Of a DNA stretch of 64,000 bases, positions 16,620 to 25,500 are shown piece by piece (the first letter of the stretch is position 1; each line of letters begins with the position of its first letter). The position numbers were made by a program, and so were the translations under genes. Origin of the DNA: Bacteroidales bacterium. Lineage in GTDB: Bacteria; Bacteroidota; Bacteroidia; Bacteroidales; P3. The stretch spans positions 1 through 64,000 of the forward strand of contig JAFTDW010000053.1 of NCBI GenBank assembly GCA_017454015.1, given 5' to 3'. The notes beneath the pieces are model-generated. The model made no database searches. It had not been told where the DNA came from and saw only the letters and a program-made list of their open reading frames with translations.

Positions 16620-17324
16620 TCAACTCACGAGGGTGCCTATCGGTTCGCCTTCGACAACTTTCGAGAGGTTGCCCTTCTTGTTCATGTCGAAGACATAGAT
16701 GGGCAGCTTGTTCTCTTGACAGAGGGCGAAAGCTGTGAGATCCATCACCTTGAGCTGTTTGTTGAGGGCTTCCTGATAGGTGAGGCTTTGGTATTTGGTT
16801 GCCGAAGGGTCTTTCTCGGGGTCGGCGGTGTATATGCCGTCGACACGTGTGCCTTTGAGTATGGCGTCGGCCTCTATCTCCACGGCGCGCAGCGCCGAGG
16901 CTGTGTCAGTGGTGAAGAAGGGGTTGCCGCTGCCACCGCTGATTATCACCACACGCCCCTCGCGGAGTGCCTGCTGGGCTGCGCGGCGCGACATGGGTTT
17001 GCATATAGGGTTGATGGCCAATCCGCCCAGCAACTCGGTGGACAGGCCTTGCTTCTCGAGCTCGCCCTGCAGCGCCATGCTGTTGATAACGGTGGCGAGC
17101 ATACCCATGTAGTCGCCCTGCACGCGGTCGAAGCCCTGCGCCACGCCGCTCATGCCGCGGAATATGTTGCCGCCGCCTATCACTATGGCCACCTCAACGC
17201 CCGCCTGAACCACCTGTTTGATATCGAGGGCGTATTGCGTAAGCCGCTCTGGCGATATGCCGTAGGCTTGGGTGCCCATGAGGGCTTCGCCACTGAGTTT
17301 GAGGAGTATGCGTCTGTATTTCAT
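16620..17324 (-). CDS. pyrH: UMP kinase
   Basis: Phosphorylates UMP to UDP in pyrimidine nucleotide synthesis. 234 aa starting MKYRRILLKLSGEALMG. Visible: VAIVIGGGNIFRG, DYMGMLATVINSMAL, VIISGGSGNPFFTTDTASALRAVEI, and LKGTRVDGIYTADPEKDP. A very long upstream extension of the frame (to 18410) covers a spacer and the antisense of other genes and is not coding. It is followed by frr. Confidence 0.96.
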   Translation of the reverse strand: MKYRRILLKLSGEALMGTQAYGISPERLTQYALDIKQVVQAGVEVAIVIGGGNIFRGMSGVAQGFDRVQGDYMGMLATVINSMALQGELEKQGLSTELLGGLAINPICKPMSRRAAQQALREGRVVIISGGSGNPFFTTDTASALRAVEIEADAILKGTRVDGIYTADPEKDPSATKYQSLTYQEALNKQLKVMDLTAFALCQENKLPIYVFDMNKKGNLSKVVEGEPIGTLVS

Positions 17325-17424
17325 GTAGGAGTGTTTTTTAGTGATGTTTATATAACGGCAATATGTTATTTTTATTTTTGCATAGCCAATTTTGGAGGCC
17401 GTTTCGGTTGCGACGAGCCTTTTT

Positions 17425-17590
17425 AGAAACTGTTTTGATTTTATTGATAAGAATAATTGGACATATAATCGAGGGATTTTTTTGCGGCACAGAGGGCGCA
17501 ATGGGGTGCCATTGTAACCGGTGGGCGGTGAAAAAAGCACCGATTTATATGGCATAAGAAAATTATTGGATGAAATCAAAAACAGTTTCT
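17425..17590. mobile_element. MITE copy A (166 bp)
   Basis: Ends AGAAACTGTTTTGATTT and its inverted near-copy, forming long imperfect terminal inverted repeats. With the element taken from GAAAC to GTTTC (17426-17589) it is flanked by TTA on both sides, a 3-bp target duplication. The reverse complement of 60400-60561 is almost the same sequence. It has no ORF of its own. It fills most of the pyrH/esterase spacer (17325-17675), in which I see nothing else. Confidence 0.8.
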
Positions 17591-17675
17591 TATTTGCAGT
17601 ACACATGAAAAACCGTTGTCCTGCGTTATTAAAATTGGAAAATATTTTCACGCACCGGTTGTAAAAATTATCGAT

Positions 17676-18245
17676 ATGGCAGATGTAAAGGGCACGGTGA
17701 TGTATGTCCACGGATATGGCAGTAGTGGCAGCGCGCTGAAGGCGCAGACTCTGCGGGCCATGTTCCCCGAGGTGGAGGTGTTGAGCCCCACCTTCGACTA
17801 CGACAACACCGACCCATGGGAGGTGCAGCGGCAGCTGCGCCACATTGTCGAGGACAACAATGTGGGTCTCATTGTAGGCAGCAGCCTGGGCGGCTATCAT
17901 ACCCTGTGCGCCACACGCTTTTATGAGGGTGTGGTGTGGTGCGTCAACCCTGTGCACGATGTCATGGAGATCATCAACAAGCTCACATTGGAGCGGCGCG
18001 GCGAGGTGTCGCGCGTGTATGGCGGGTTCGACAGCGAGGTGTTCCGCCGTCTGCCGCACCGCAAAGGACAGCTCCATTTTGCGCTGAGCACCGACGACGA
18101 GCTGCTGGGCGACCACCATCAGCTGCTCGACATTTTTCCCGAGTATGCCAGCGTGGTGTGGAAAGAGCACAGCGGGCACGTCTTCACCCGCTTTGCAGAG
18201 CTCGAAAACGAGATACGCAACACCTATTTTCAAACCAAGCAATGA
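17676..18245 (+). CDS. YqiA-like alpha/beta-hydrolase esterase
   Basis: A 189-aa alpha/beta-hydrolase of the YqiA/UPF0227 type. The start MADVKGTVMYVHGYGSSG gives the oxyanion strand; IVGSSLGGYHT holds the nucleophile Ser; DDELLGDHH and SGHVF supply Asp and His. These enzymes hydrolyse acyl esters or thioesters; the natural substrate is unknown. The frame is open to 17616, but the start at 17676 fits the family. It overlaps the next gene by 4 nt (ATGA). Confidence 0.82.
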   Translation: MADVKGTVMYVHGYGSSGSALKAQTLRAMFPEVEVLSPTFDYDNTDPWEVQRQLRHIVEDNNVGLIVGSSLGGYHTLCATRFYEGVVWCVNPVHDVMEIINKLTLERRGEVSRVYGGFDSEVFRRLPHRKGQLHFALSTDDELLGDHHQLLDIFPEYASVVWKEHSGHVFTRFAELENEIRNTYFQTKQ

Positions 18246-18718
18246 CCAGAGAGCAGAAACGCGCAGCGGTTGTCGAGGCCTGCATAGCCCACCAGCGACA
18301 GGTGGCCGACACGGCAAAGCAGGAGATGGAGTCGGCGCAGCAGCAGAGCAACGACTACGGCGCCAATGTGGACCGCTATGACTCGTACCGTACCAAGATG
18401 TTGCGTGCACGCGACATGTACGCGCGGCAGTACAGCAATGCCGAGGCTGGCATACGCTACCTTGAGGAGATGCTGCGCAAGCCGCCTTTCGATATTGCCG
18501 AGCACGGCGCCATTGTCGAGACCAACAGCAGCCGTTTCTTTCTCAGCGTGGGAGTGGGCAAGTTTCTGGTGCCTTTCGTGCCGCAGCAGGGCGTGAGGCA
18601 GGAGGTCTTCTTCGCCATCAGTGCCCAGTCGCCCATCTATGCGGCCATCAAAGGCCACAGGGTAGGAGAGTCCTTTGTCTTCAACGGCATCCGCCACACA
18701 GTGCAGCAAGTCTACTGA
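18242..18718 (+). CDS. GreA-like coiled-coil protein
   Basis: A 158-aa protein: residues 1-75 form a charged coiled coil (MTREQKRAAVVEACIAHQRQ onward), and the last 60 residues resemble the GreA/GreB C-terminal domain (SPIYAAIKGHRVGESFVFNGIRH). Real GreA proteins bind the RNA polymerase secondary channel and rescue backtracked complexes. The Asp/Glu tip pair cannot be assigned here. It starts within the stop codon of the esterase gene, so the two are translated together; the link is unexplained. Confidence 0.6.
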   Translation: MTREQKRAAVVEACIAHQRQVADTAKQEMESAQQQSNDYGANVDRYDSYRTKMLRARDMYARQYSNAEAGIRYLEEMLRKPPFDIAEHGAIVETNSSRFFLSVGVGKFLVPFVPQQGVRQEVFFAISAQSPIYAAIKGHRVGESFVFNGIRHTVQQVY

Positions 18719-18769
18719 GCGACGGAATGGCTTTCCCCATGGTGGCCGTATTAGAGTAAACCAAAGCAA

Positions 18770-18800
18770 TTTTATCCGCATGAAAACCATGCGGATAAAA
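18770..18800 (+). terminator. Terminator after the esterase/GreA-like pair
   Basis: TTTTATCCGCATG pairs perfectly with CATGCGGATAAAA around AAAAC, followed by TTATTTTT. Confidence 0.85.
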
Positions 18801-18830
18801 TTATTTTTCCTCCGTTTGGAATATTATTCG

Positions 18831-18838
18831 TAACTTTG
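18831..18838 (+). promoter_or_regulatory. Orphan -7 box
   Basis: TAACTTTG in AT-rich spacer. The only frame downstream is a truncated acyltransferase, so it is probably the promoter of a decayed gene. The spacer 18839-19007 holds nothing else I recognise. Confidence 0.45.
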
Positions 18839-19007
18839 CAATTGCTTTCGAGAGAGAAAGCTTGCAAGAAAAGCATTGCTAATATCCTATCTTTGAAAAT
18901 TCGCCAAATCAACGAGGGAGGATTGAGCATTATTTGCTTTCGCTTGTATGTGTATGCTAAAACAATAGCATAAATCAAAGCAATCAAACGATTTTTTCTA
19001 TTTAGGC

Positions 19008-19352
19008 GTGTCGGTGTCGGAGTTTGAAGAGAAGGTCAGTTTCCTATTTTCACGATGGAGTTTTAATGCATGTTGGCTGGTTTTGACATTTGCGTTGTGT
19101 TATTTTTTCCGTCACCACGCATTATTCCTTCATGCAGCTTTTAATTATATAGTCATTTTGGTTTGGATAGCGATAGCTGCCCGTTGGGTAATTGCGATTC
19201 CCACTATGCCGCACTGGTTAGGAACCATATCATATGATGTATATCTTACCCACAATAAGTGTCTTATGTTGTTAAGGCTTTTTATGACTATTGTACCTTT
19301 ATGGGTCTTCGCGGGAACTTTTACAATCGTGGCGGTGTTATTTTATTTATAA
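19008..19352 (+). pseudogene. Acyltransferase 3 family remnant (C-terminal part)
   Basis: 114 residues from a GTG codon, with three or four hydrophobic helices and LGTISYDVYLTHNKCLMLLR, the last-helix motif of acyltransferase family 3 membrane proteins (O-acetylation of surface sugars). The catalytic N-terminal part (two thirds of the usual 330-380 aa) is missing and the frame continues upstream without a start of the right kind. A -7 box remains 170 nt upstream. It looks like a deletion remnant. Confidence 0.6.
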
Positions 19353-19400
19353 GAAAAGCATTTAAGATATGATATTTTGGGTTAAGGTGTTATTCCTCAC

Positions 19401-19790
19401 TCACTTAAGTAGCCAGTCGATGACGTTGAGTTTCTGGATGCCGTTGATGTTGGCGTTGTCGAAATCGGTGGTGAGGAGGTATTTGGGGTGAGAGTCCCGT
19501 ATCCGCGTTAATGACGAAAGTTCGCGTTTAAGTGTCTTTTCGTCATTTGCGGTGTAGGCCACCTGGTAATATTCTCTGTTTCCGCCCTCTTTCATCACTA
19601 CAAAGTCCACCTCGCCGCAGTTGGTCTGTCCTGCAAAGACCTCGCCTCCACGCCGCAGAAGCTCGAAATAGACGACATTCTCCAGTTTGTGCCCCAGATC
19701 CGAATAAGGGCTGTTGGTTTGCAGTATGTTTTTCAGCCAAAGGTCAACCACATAGTATTTGTAGTTGCTGGTAAGGAGCCGTTTGCATCT
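19401..19790 (-). pseudogene. AAA/DUF4143 ATPase remnant (C-terminal part)
   Basis: The frame holds KRLLTSNYKYYVVDLWLKNI, then HKLENVVYFELLRRGGEVF and EVDFVVMKEGG, matching the DUF4143 nuclease-like end of archaeal-type AAA ATPases. The Walker A and B part (about 220 residues) is absent, and only a V-to-M codon could start the remaining 116 residues. A full relative is present at 45736-46875. A -7 box and an inverted repeat lie just upstream, so the promoter survived the deletion. Confidence 0.65.
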
Positions 19791-19805
19791 TCGGCGTTAT
19801 TTTTG

Positions 19806-19813
19806 CAAAGATA
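19806..19813 (-). promoter_or_regulatory. -7 box of the DUF4143 remnant
   Basis: TATCTTTG on the minus strand. The inverted repeat at 19820-19857 covers the expected -33 region. Confidence 0.45.
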
Positions 19814-19819
19814 CACAAT

Positions 19820-19857
19820 AATGACGAAAACTGCAAAAATATCCAATTTTCGTCATT
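19820..19857. promoter_or_regulatory. Inverted repeat, possible operator
   Basis: AATGACGAAAA (19820-19830) and TTTTCGTCATT (19847-19857) are perfect complements. A second AATGACGAAA/TTTTCGTCATT pair occurs inside the remnant at 19510-19547. The spacer 19858-20139 holds only low-complexity sequence with three GTTCGGAA-like words near 19880-19915. Confidence 0.4.
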
Positions 19858-20139
19858 AAGCAATATTGGGTGTAATGGGTTCCGAAACCGGCTGTTCGGA
19901 ACTGTGGAGTTCGGAAGAGTTGTATTCGGGCGGTTCCTTTTGTTTTGATTCATCTTATAGCAGTAACCATTTTGTCCATGTTTCTGTAATTATTTTAACC
20001 AATAGGTTTAAATATTTCTCTAAAACTATAATGTCTAGGTTGAAATAATATTTTTGAGATGTGAAAAAAATGCATAATTTGACTTCTACTGTCATTGTTT
20101 TTCAAGGCTTTGGTTGGATTTGCGGAGAAAAACAGTGCT

Positions 20140-20163
20140 ATTCTCCGCAAATTTGCGGAGAAT
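20140..20163. promoter_or_regulatory. Perfect 24-bp palindrome, probable Fic operator
   Basis: The half-site ATTCTCCGCAAA is followed by its exact complement. An extra half-site TTTGCGGAGAAA is at 20119-20130. It ends 6 nt before the -7 box of the fic gene, so a bound dimer would block transcription. Confidence 0.7.
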
Positions 20164-20169
20164 AATTTG

Positions 20170-20177
20170 TATATTTG
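20170..20177 (+). promoter_or_regulatory. fic -7 box
   Basis: TATATTTG matches TAnnTTTG. Transcription would start near 20183, which makes ATG 20194 a better start than ATG 20182. Confidence 0.55.
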
Positions 20178-20193
20178 CCGCATGGAAAGTACA

Positions 20194-21309
20194 ATGAAAA
20201 GAGCTGTGTATATTTGGCAACATGCTGATTGGCCCGATTTTAGATGGGATGATATGAGGGTGAGCCCTTTGCTGAATTCGGTGCAGGAGAGGCAGGCAAG
20301 GCTGGTTGGTATGCTCTCGGCGTTGGGTTTCGACATGCAAATGCAGAAAGCGTTGGAGTCGATGACTGAGGATGTAATCCGCTCGTCGGAGATAGAAGGA
20401 GAGCTTCTCAACCGCGACTCCGTGAGGTCGTCCATTGCCCGTCATCTAGGTGTCGACTTGCCGACGGCAGGTCGCAGCGACCACTATACCGAAGGGGTGG
20501 CGCAGGTGGCTTTCGACGCTGTGCATAACTGCCACAGACCGTTGGACAAGGCCCGTCTGTGCAACTGGCACGCGGCTTTGTTTCCGACAGGTCGCAGTGG
20601 CATGTACCCTATAAAAGTGGCAGACTGGCGGCAAGGTGACGAGCCTATGCTGGTGGTGTCGGGTGCTATGGGTAAAGAGCGTGTGCATTACGAGGCTCCG
20701 CCCTCCGCTGCCGTCCCTGATGAGATGGACAGTTTCCTGCGGTGGTTCAACGGCGACGTGCCCGCCAGTCATTTGTTGAAATCCGCCGTGGCGCATCTTT
20801 GGTTTGTGGCGGTGCATCCTTTCGACGACGGCAATGGACGGCTTACGCGTACGCTTACCGACCTGTTGATTGCGCGAGGCACGGGGATGCCGTGCTACAG
20901 CGTCTCCGCTGAAATTCTCAAACGTCGCAAGGAATATTATTCCCTGCTTGAGCGCACCACCTGCGGAGGCATGGACATCACTGATTGGCTGCTGTGGTTC
21001 CTGCAACGGATAGAAGCCGCCATAGCCACATCGGAGCAGAGCCTCCGTGGCGTGTTGCGCAAGACTGAGTTTTGGAGTCGTCATGCCGACGAGGCTTTCA
21101 ATGAGCGTCAGCGTAAGGTTATCAACCGTCTCTACGACGGCTTTGAGGGACCGCTTACCAGCAGCAAGTGGGCCAAGATATGCCATTGCTCACCCGACAC
21201 CGCTTTGCGCGACATTGTGTCGCTGATCGACATGGGGGTTCTTTCCAAAGCCCCATCGGGCGGTCGCAGCACACACTACTCCCTTGCCGACGGGTGGCGG
21301 GTGGAATAA
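20194..21309 (+). CDS. Fic/DOC family protein with DUF4172 and winged helix
   Basis: A 371-aa AMP-transferase-type Fic protein. The DUF4172 N-terminus starts KRAVYIWQHADWPDFRWD. SSEIEGE (Ser64, Glu68) is the inhibitory (S/T)xxxE(G/N) motif found N-terminal to the Fic core in class II proteins. HPFDDGNGRLTR at 208-219 is the intact catalytic motif. The last 60 residues (LTSSKWAKICHCSPDTALRDI onward) look like a winged helix. Such proteins modify a target hydroxyl with AMP and are held in check by the inhibitory Glu. The winged helix and the upstream palindrome suggest autoregulation. The target is unknown. Confidence 0.88.
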   Translation: MKRAVYIWQHADWPDFRWDDMRVSPLLNSVQERQARLVGMLSALGFDMQMQKALESMTEDVIRSSEIEGELLNRDSVRSSIARHLGVDLPTAGRSDHYTEGVAQVAFDAVHNCHRPLDKARLCNWHAALFPTGRSGMYPIKVADWRQGDEPMLVVSGAMGKERVHYEAPPSAAVPDEMDSFLRWFNGDVPASHLLKSAVAHLWFVAVHPFDDGNGRLTRTLTDLLIARGTGMPCYSVSAEILKRRKEYYSLLERTTCGGMDITDWLLWFLQRIEAAIATSEQSLRGVLRKTEFWSRHADEAFNERQRKVINRLYDGFEGPLTSSKWAKICHCSPDTALRDIVSLIDMGVLSKAPSGGRSTHYSLADGWRVE

Positions 21310-21325
21310 GTTATGCGGGATAAAG

Positions 21326-21361
21326 TACGCCCCGAAAGTTTCGTGAAACTTTCGGGGCGTA
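21326..21361. terminator. Bidirectional terminator
   Basis: TACGCCCCGAAAGTTTC pairs perfectly with its complement across a tiny loop, between the convergent fic and aminotransferase genes. Confidence 0.75.
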
Positions 21362-21412
21362 TGGTTGGATATCCTGTGGTGACCCTAAAGGTTGGGGCGG
21401 TGTGGCAGGATG

Positions 21413-22615
21413 TTATTTGTTCAAGCGGCCGGGGTAGACCTTCAGGGCCTCTTCGAGGCACTTGATGGCGTGCTTGAGGTCTTCAATGCAGAGACAGTAG
21501 GTGATGCGTGCCTGGTGGCGGCCATCCTCCGGGTTGACGTAGAAGCCGGTGGCGGGAGCCATCATGACGGTCTCGTTGTTGTAGTTGAAGTCGGTGAGCA
21601 ACCATTTGCAGAACTTGTCGCTGTCGTCCACCGGCAGTTCCACCACGGTGTAGAAGGCGCCTTTGGGGTTGGGGCAGAAGCATCCGGGGATTTTGTTGAT
21701 GCCCTCGACAATGACGTTGCGGCGTGCCACATACTCGGCCTGCACGGCGTCGAAGTAGCTCTGCGGGGTGTCGACGGCGGCTTCGCCGAAAATCTGGCCG
21801 AAGCTCGGTGGCGACAGGCGGGCCTGTGCCAGACGCATGGCTATGCTGTAGACCTCCTCGTTCTTGGTGACCATGCAACCGATACGGGCGCCGCAGGCGC
21901 TGTAGCGTTTAGAAACCGAGTCGAAGAGCACCACGTTCTTCTCCAGTCCTTCGAGTTGCATGACGCTAAAGTGCTCATGGCCGTCGTAGCAGAACTCGCG
22001 GTACACCTCGTCGGCAAACAGGAAGAGGTCGTGTTTGCGCACTATCTCGCCCACCTTGAGGAGCTCCTCTTTGGTGTAGAGGTAGCCTGTGGGGTTGTTG
22101 GGGTTGCATATCATGATGGCGCGGGTGCGCGGCGTGATGGCTTTCTCAAACTCCTCGATGGGTGGGAGTGCGAAGCCGCTGTGTATGTCGCTGCCTATGG
22201 TCTTGATGGTGGCGTCGCACAGCTTGGCGAAGGTGTTGTAGTTGGTGTAGTAGGGTTCGGGGATGATAATCTCGTCGCCCGGGTTGAGGCACACCGTGAA
22301 GGCAAACTGCAGGGCCTCGCTGCCGCCGGTGGTGACGATGATCTGGTCCGGCGTGACGTGGATGTCGTGCTTGGCGTAGTACTCGCAGAGTTTCTTGCGG
22401 TACGACATGTTGCCGGCGCTGTGGCTGTAGGCGAGCACGCCTATCTTGGTGTTGGCGAGGGTCTCGAGGGCGCCCTTGGGGGTCTCGATGTCGGGCTGGC
22501 CTATGTTGAGGTGGTACACATGGATGCCGCGCGACTTGGCCTCATCGCTGAACGGCACTAATTTACGGATAGCCGACTGCGGCAGTTCCGTGCCTTTTTT
22601 CGAAATCTGTGGCAT
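21413..22615 (-). CDS. Class I/II aminotransferase (aspartate-type)
   Basis: A 400-aa PLP-dependent aminotransferase. Visible: HVYHLNIGQPDIETPKGAL, VTTGGSEALQFAF (PLP phosphate site), ICNPNNPTGYLYTKEE (Asn binding PLP), FADEVYREF (Asp and Tyr), and SVSKRYSACGARIG with the Schiff-base Lys. It most likely transfers amino groups between aspartate-like donors and 2-oxoglutarate; the exact substrate is open. The DUF1573 gene lies 21 nt upstream on the same strand and may share its transcript. Confidence 0.9.
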   Translation of the reverse strand: MPQISKKGTELPQSAIRKLVPFSDEAKSRGIHVYHLNIGQPDIETPKGALETLANTKIGVLAYSHSAGNMSYRKKLCEYYAKHDIHVTPDQIIVTTGGSEALQFAFTVCLNPGDEIIIPEPYYTNYNTFAKLCDATIKTIGSDIHSGFALPPIEEFEKAITPRTRAIMICNPNNPTGYLYTKEELLKVGEIVRKHDLFLFADEVYREFCYDGHEHFSVMQLEGLEKNVVLFDSVSKRYSACGARIGCMVTKNEEVYSIAMRLAQARLSPPSFGQIFGEAAVDTPQSYFDAVQAEYVARRNVIVEGINKIPGCFCPNPKGAFYTVVELPVDDSDKFCKWLLTDFNYNNETVMMAPATGFYVNPEDGRHQARITYCLCIEDLKHAIKCLEEALKVYPGRLNK

Positions 22616-22636
22616 GATTTGTTGTGTTGTTAGGAT

Positions 22637-23062
22637 TTATTGTTGCGGCAGCGGATGTCCTTCGACGACGGTGCCCTTGATGCGCAGGGTCACGCGCGGG
22701 TTGTCGATGGCGTTGCTGGTAACGGTGACGCTCTTGTTGAAACCACCTATGTTGTTGGTGTTGTAGTGGACCTTGATGGTGCCGGTCTTGCCGGGCATCA
22801 CGGGTTCCTTGGTGTAGGAGGGGGTGGTGCAGCCGCAGCTGGCGCGTACGTTGGAGAGTATGAGCGGCTCGGTGCCCGTGTTGGTAAACTCGAACTCGCA
22901 GTTGCCGTCGCTGGCTTTCTGTATCTGTCCGTAGTTGTGCTCGATGTTGGTGAAGCTAATCTTGGGGCCGGAGGTGGGCACGTCGGCGGCGGGGGCGTCC
23001 TGAGCCTTGGCGATGCCCAGCGTCAACACTGCGAGAAGACTGAAAAGAAACAGTTTTTTCAT
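22637..23062 (-). CDS. DUF1573 secreted protein
   Basis: A 141-aa exported protein: signal peptide MKKLFLFSLLAVLTLGIAKAQ, then one DUF1573 Ig-like domain with ISFTNIEHNYGQI, FTNTGTEPLILSNVRASCGCTTP and MPGKTGTIKVHYNT. These small domains are common in Bacteroidetes and resemble ASH/MSP folds; the role is unknown. It precedes the aminotransferase gene by 21 nt. Confidence 0.88.
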   Translation of the reverse strand: MKKLFLFSLLAVLTLGIAKAQDAPAADVPTSGPKISFTNIEHNYGQIQKASDGNCEFEFTNTGTEPLILSNVRASCGCTTPSYTKEPVMPGKTGTIKVHYNTNNIGGFNKSVTVTSNAIDNPRVTLRIKGTVVEGHPLPQQ

Positions 23063-23228
23063 GGTTTACAGTTTTTTTGATGTTGTTTTTTTCGTTTTTA
23101 GGAAGGTCTGAAACAATGCTTTGATTCAGAGTTTGCTGTTAATAACCACGAAAAGCCGCCTTTAGTATATCATGTCGTGAAAAAAAATGTTAATTCAAAA
23201 TTATTATTAATGTATGAGAAAAAAAACG

Positions 23229-23236
23229 TATCTTTG
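23229..23236 (+). promoter_or_regulatory. vor operon -7 box
   Basis: TATCTTTG 57 nt before the vorD start. The -33 position reads TTA rather than TTG. Confidence 0.55.
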
Positions 23237-23293
23237 CATTCCGCTATCTATATAGCATTGCAATTTCAATATTAATCTTATAAAACTAAAACT

Positions 23294-23512
23294 ATGGCAT
23301 TTAAAGGTCAAATTGTAATCGATACCGAGCATTGCAAAGGCTGCGGCGTATGCTTAGAGGCCTGCCCTATGCACTGCATCGAGCTGTCGAAAAATGTGAA
23401 CGGCAAGGGCTACAACTACACCCATGTCGTCAACGAGAACTGCATCGGATGCGCCAGCTGCGCCATTGTGTGCCCCGACGGCGTAATATCGGTCTACAAA
23501 GTCAAATGTTAA
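23294..23512 (+). CDS. 2-oxoacid:ferredoxin oxidoreductase, ferredoxin-like subunit
   Basis: A 72-aa protein with two 4Fe-4S sites: CKGCGVCLEACP and CIGCASCAIVCP. It is the delta-type subunit that carries electrons from the TPP site towards ferredoxin. First gene of the four-gene set; the next begins 22 nt later. Vor (branched-chain 2-oxoacid) and Kor (2-oxoglutarate) types cannot be separated with certainty by eye. Confidence 0.9.
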   Translation: MAFKGQIVIDTEHCKGCGVCLEACPMHCIELSKNVNGKGYNYTHVVNENCIGCASCAIVCPDGVISVYKVKC

Positions 23513-23534
23513 ACAAGAAAAGAGAGGAATAACA

Positions 23535-24617
23535 ATGGCAAAAGAACTGAAACTTATGAAGGGCAATGAAGCTATTGCCCGCGCTATGATTGCCAGTGGC
23601 ACAGATGGTTATTTCGGATACCCCATCACTCCGCAGTCGGAGGTTATGGAGACCCTCATGGCCGAGAAGCCGTGGGAGACCACCGGCATGGTGGTTCTGC
23701 AGGCCGAGTCGGAGCTGGCTTCCATCAACATGGTTTACGGCGGTGCCGCAACAGGTAAGAAAGTTGCCACGTCGAGCTCGTCGCCCGGAATCTCGCTCAT
23801 GCAGGAAGGTCTCACCTACCTTGCCGGCGCGGAAATTCCCTGCGTTATCATGAACGCCATGCGCGGCGGCCCCGGCCTTGGCACCATACAGCCCGCCCAG
23901 AGCGACTATTTCCAGAGCGTCAAAGGCGGTGGCCACGGCGACTACCAGCTCTACACAATAGCCCCGTCGAGTGTGCAGGAGATGTACGACTTTGTGTTCG
24001 ACGCATGGGACATTGCCTTTAAATACCGCAACCCTGTGCTTATCCTCACCGACGGCGCCATAGGCCAGTGCATGGAGAAATGCTACACCCGCGACTATGT
24101 GCCCCGCTGGACCGAGGAGGAGCGTCGCGCCATAGCCCCTTGGGCTACATGGGGCAAGCCCGCCACCCGTCAGCACAACATCATCACCTCCCTTGAGCTC
24201 GACAGCGCCCGCCAGGAGGTCTTCAACGAGAAACTGCAAAAGAAATACCGCGAGATGGAAGAGCACGAGGTGCGCTTCGAGGCTCTCAATTGCGAAGATG
24301 CCGAGTACATCTTCGTGGCCTACGGCACCAGCGCCCGCATCGCCATGAAATCCATGGAGCTCGCCCGCGCCAAGGGTCTCAAGGTTGGTCTGCTGCGCCT
24401 CATCACCCTCTACCCCTTCCCCAAGAAAGAGGTGGCTCGCCTCGCCAAGCAGGTCAAAGGTATGCTCTGCGTGGAGATGAGCGCCGGCCAGATGATAGAG
24501 GATGTGAAGCTCGCCGCCCAGTGCAGCATTCCTATCGAGCACTACGGCCGCTTCGGTGGTATCATTCCCACCCCCGAAGAGGTTCTCGAGGCTATGGAAC
24601 AGAAAATCATTAAGTAA
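23535..24617 (+). CDS. vorB: 2-oxoacid:ferredoxin oxidoreductase alpha subunit (VorB-type)
   Basis: A 360-aa subunit with the pyrimidine-binding (PYR) TPP domain: GNEAIARAMIASGTDGYFGYPITPQSE, then VLQAESELASINMVYGGAATGKK and SSSPGISLMQEGLTYLAG. The C-terminal domain (FVAYGTSARIAMKSM onward) is the transketolase-like third domain. Together with the beta subunit it decarboxylates a branched-chain or other 2-oxoacid to the acyl-CoA, reducing ferredoxin. The VorB name follows the closest Bacteroidetes annotation; KorA is the alternative. Confidence 0.85.
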   Translation: MAKELKLMKGNEAIARAMIASGTDGYFGYPITPQSEVMETLMAEKPWETTGMVVLQAESELASINMVYGGAATGKKVATSSSSPGISLMQEGLTYLAGAEIPCVIMNAMRGGPGLGTIQPAQSDYFQSVKGGGHGDYQLYTIAPSSVQEMYDFVFDAWDIAFKYRNPVLILTDGAIGQCMEKCYTRDYVPRWTEEERRAIAPWATWGKPATRQHNIITSLELDSARQEVFNEKLQKKYREMEEHEVRFEALNCEDAEYIFVAYGTSARIAMKSMELARAKGLKVGLLRLITLYPFPKKEVARLAKQVKGMLCVEMSAGQMIEDVKLAAQCSIPIEHYGRFGGIIPTPEEVLEAMEQKIIK

Positions 24618-24640
24618 TTTCTCAAAACAAAGAAGATATC

Positions 24641-25465
<825 letters not shown>

Positions 25466-25500
25466 ATGTTCACATTGTTAACCATTAATATCAGAATATA

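Noticed and set aside
17325..18410. Long upstream extension of the pyrH frame (596 codons in all)
   Set aside because: It runs through a MITE and antisense to the esterase and GreA-like genes; the UMP kinase family start at 17324 is unambiguous.
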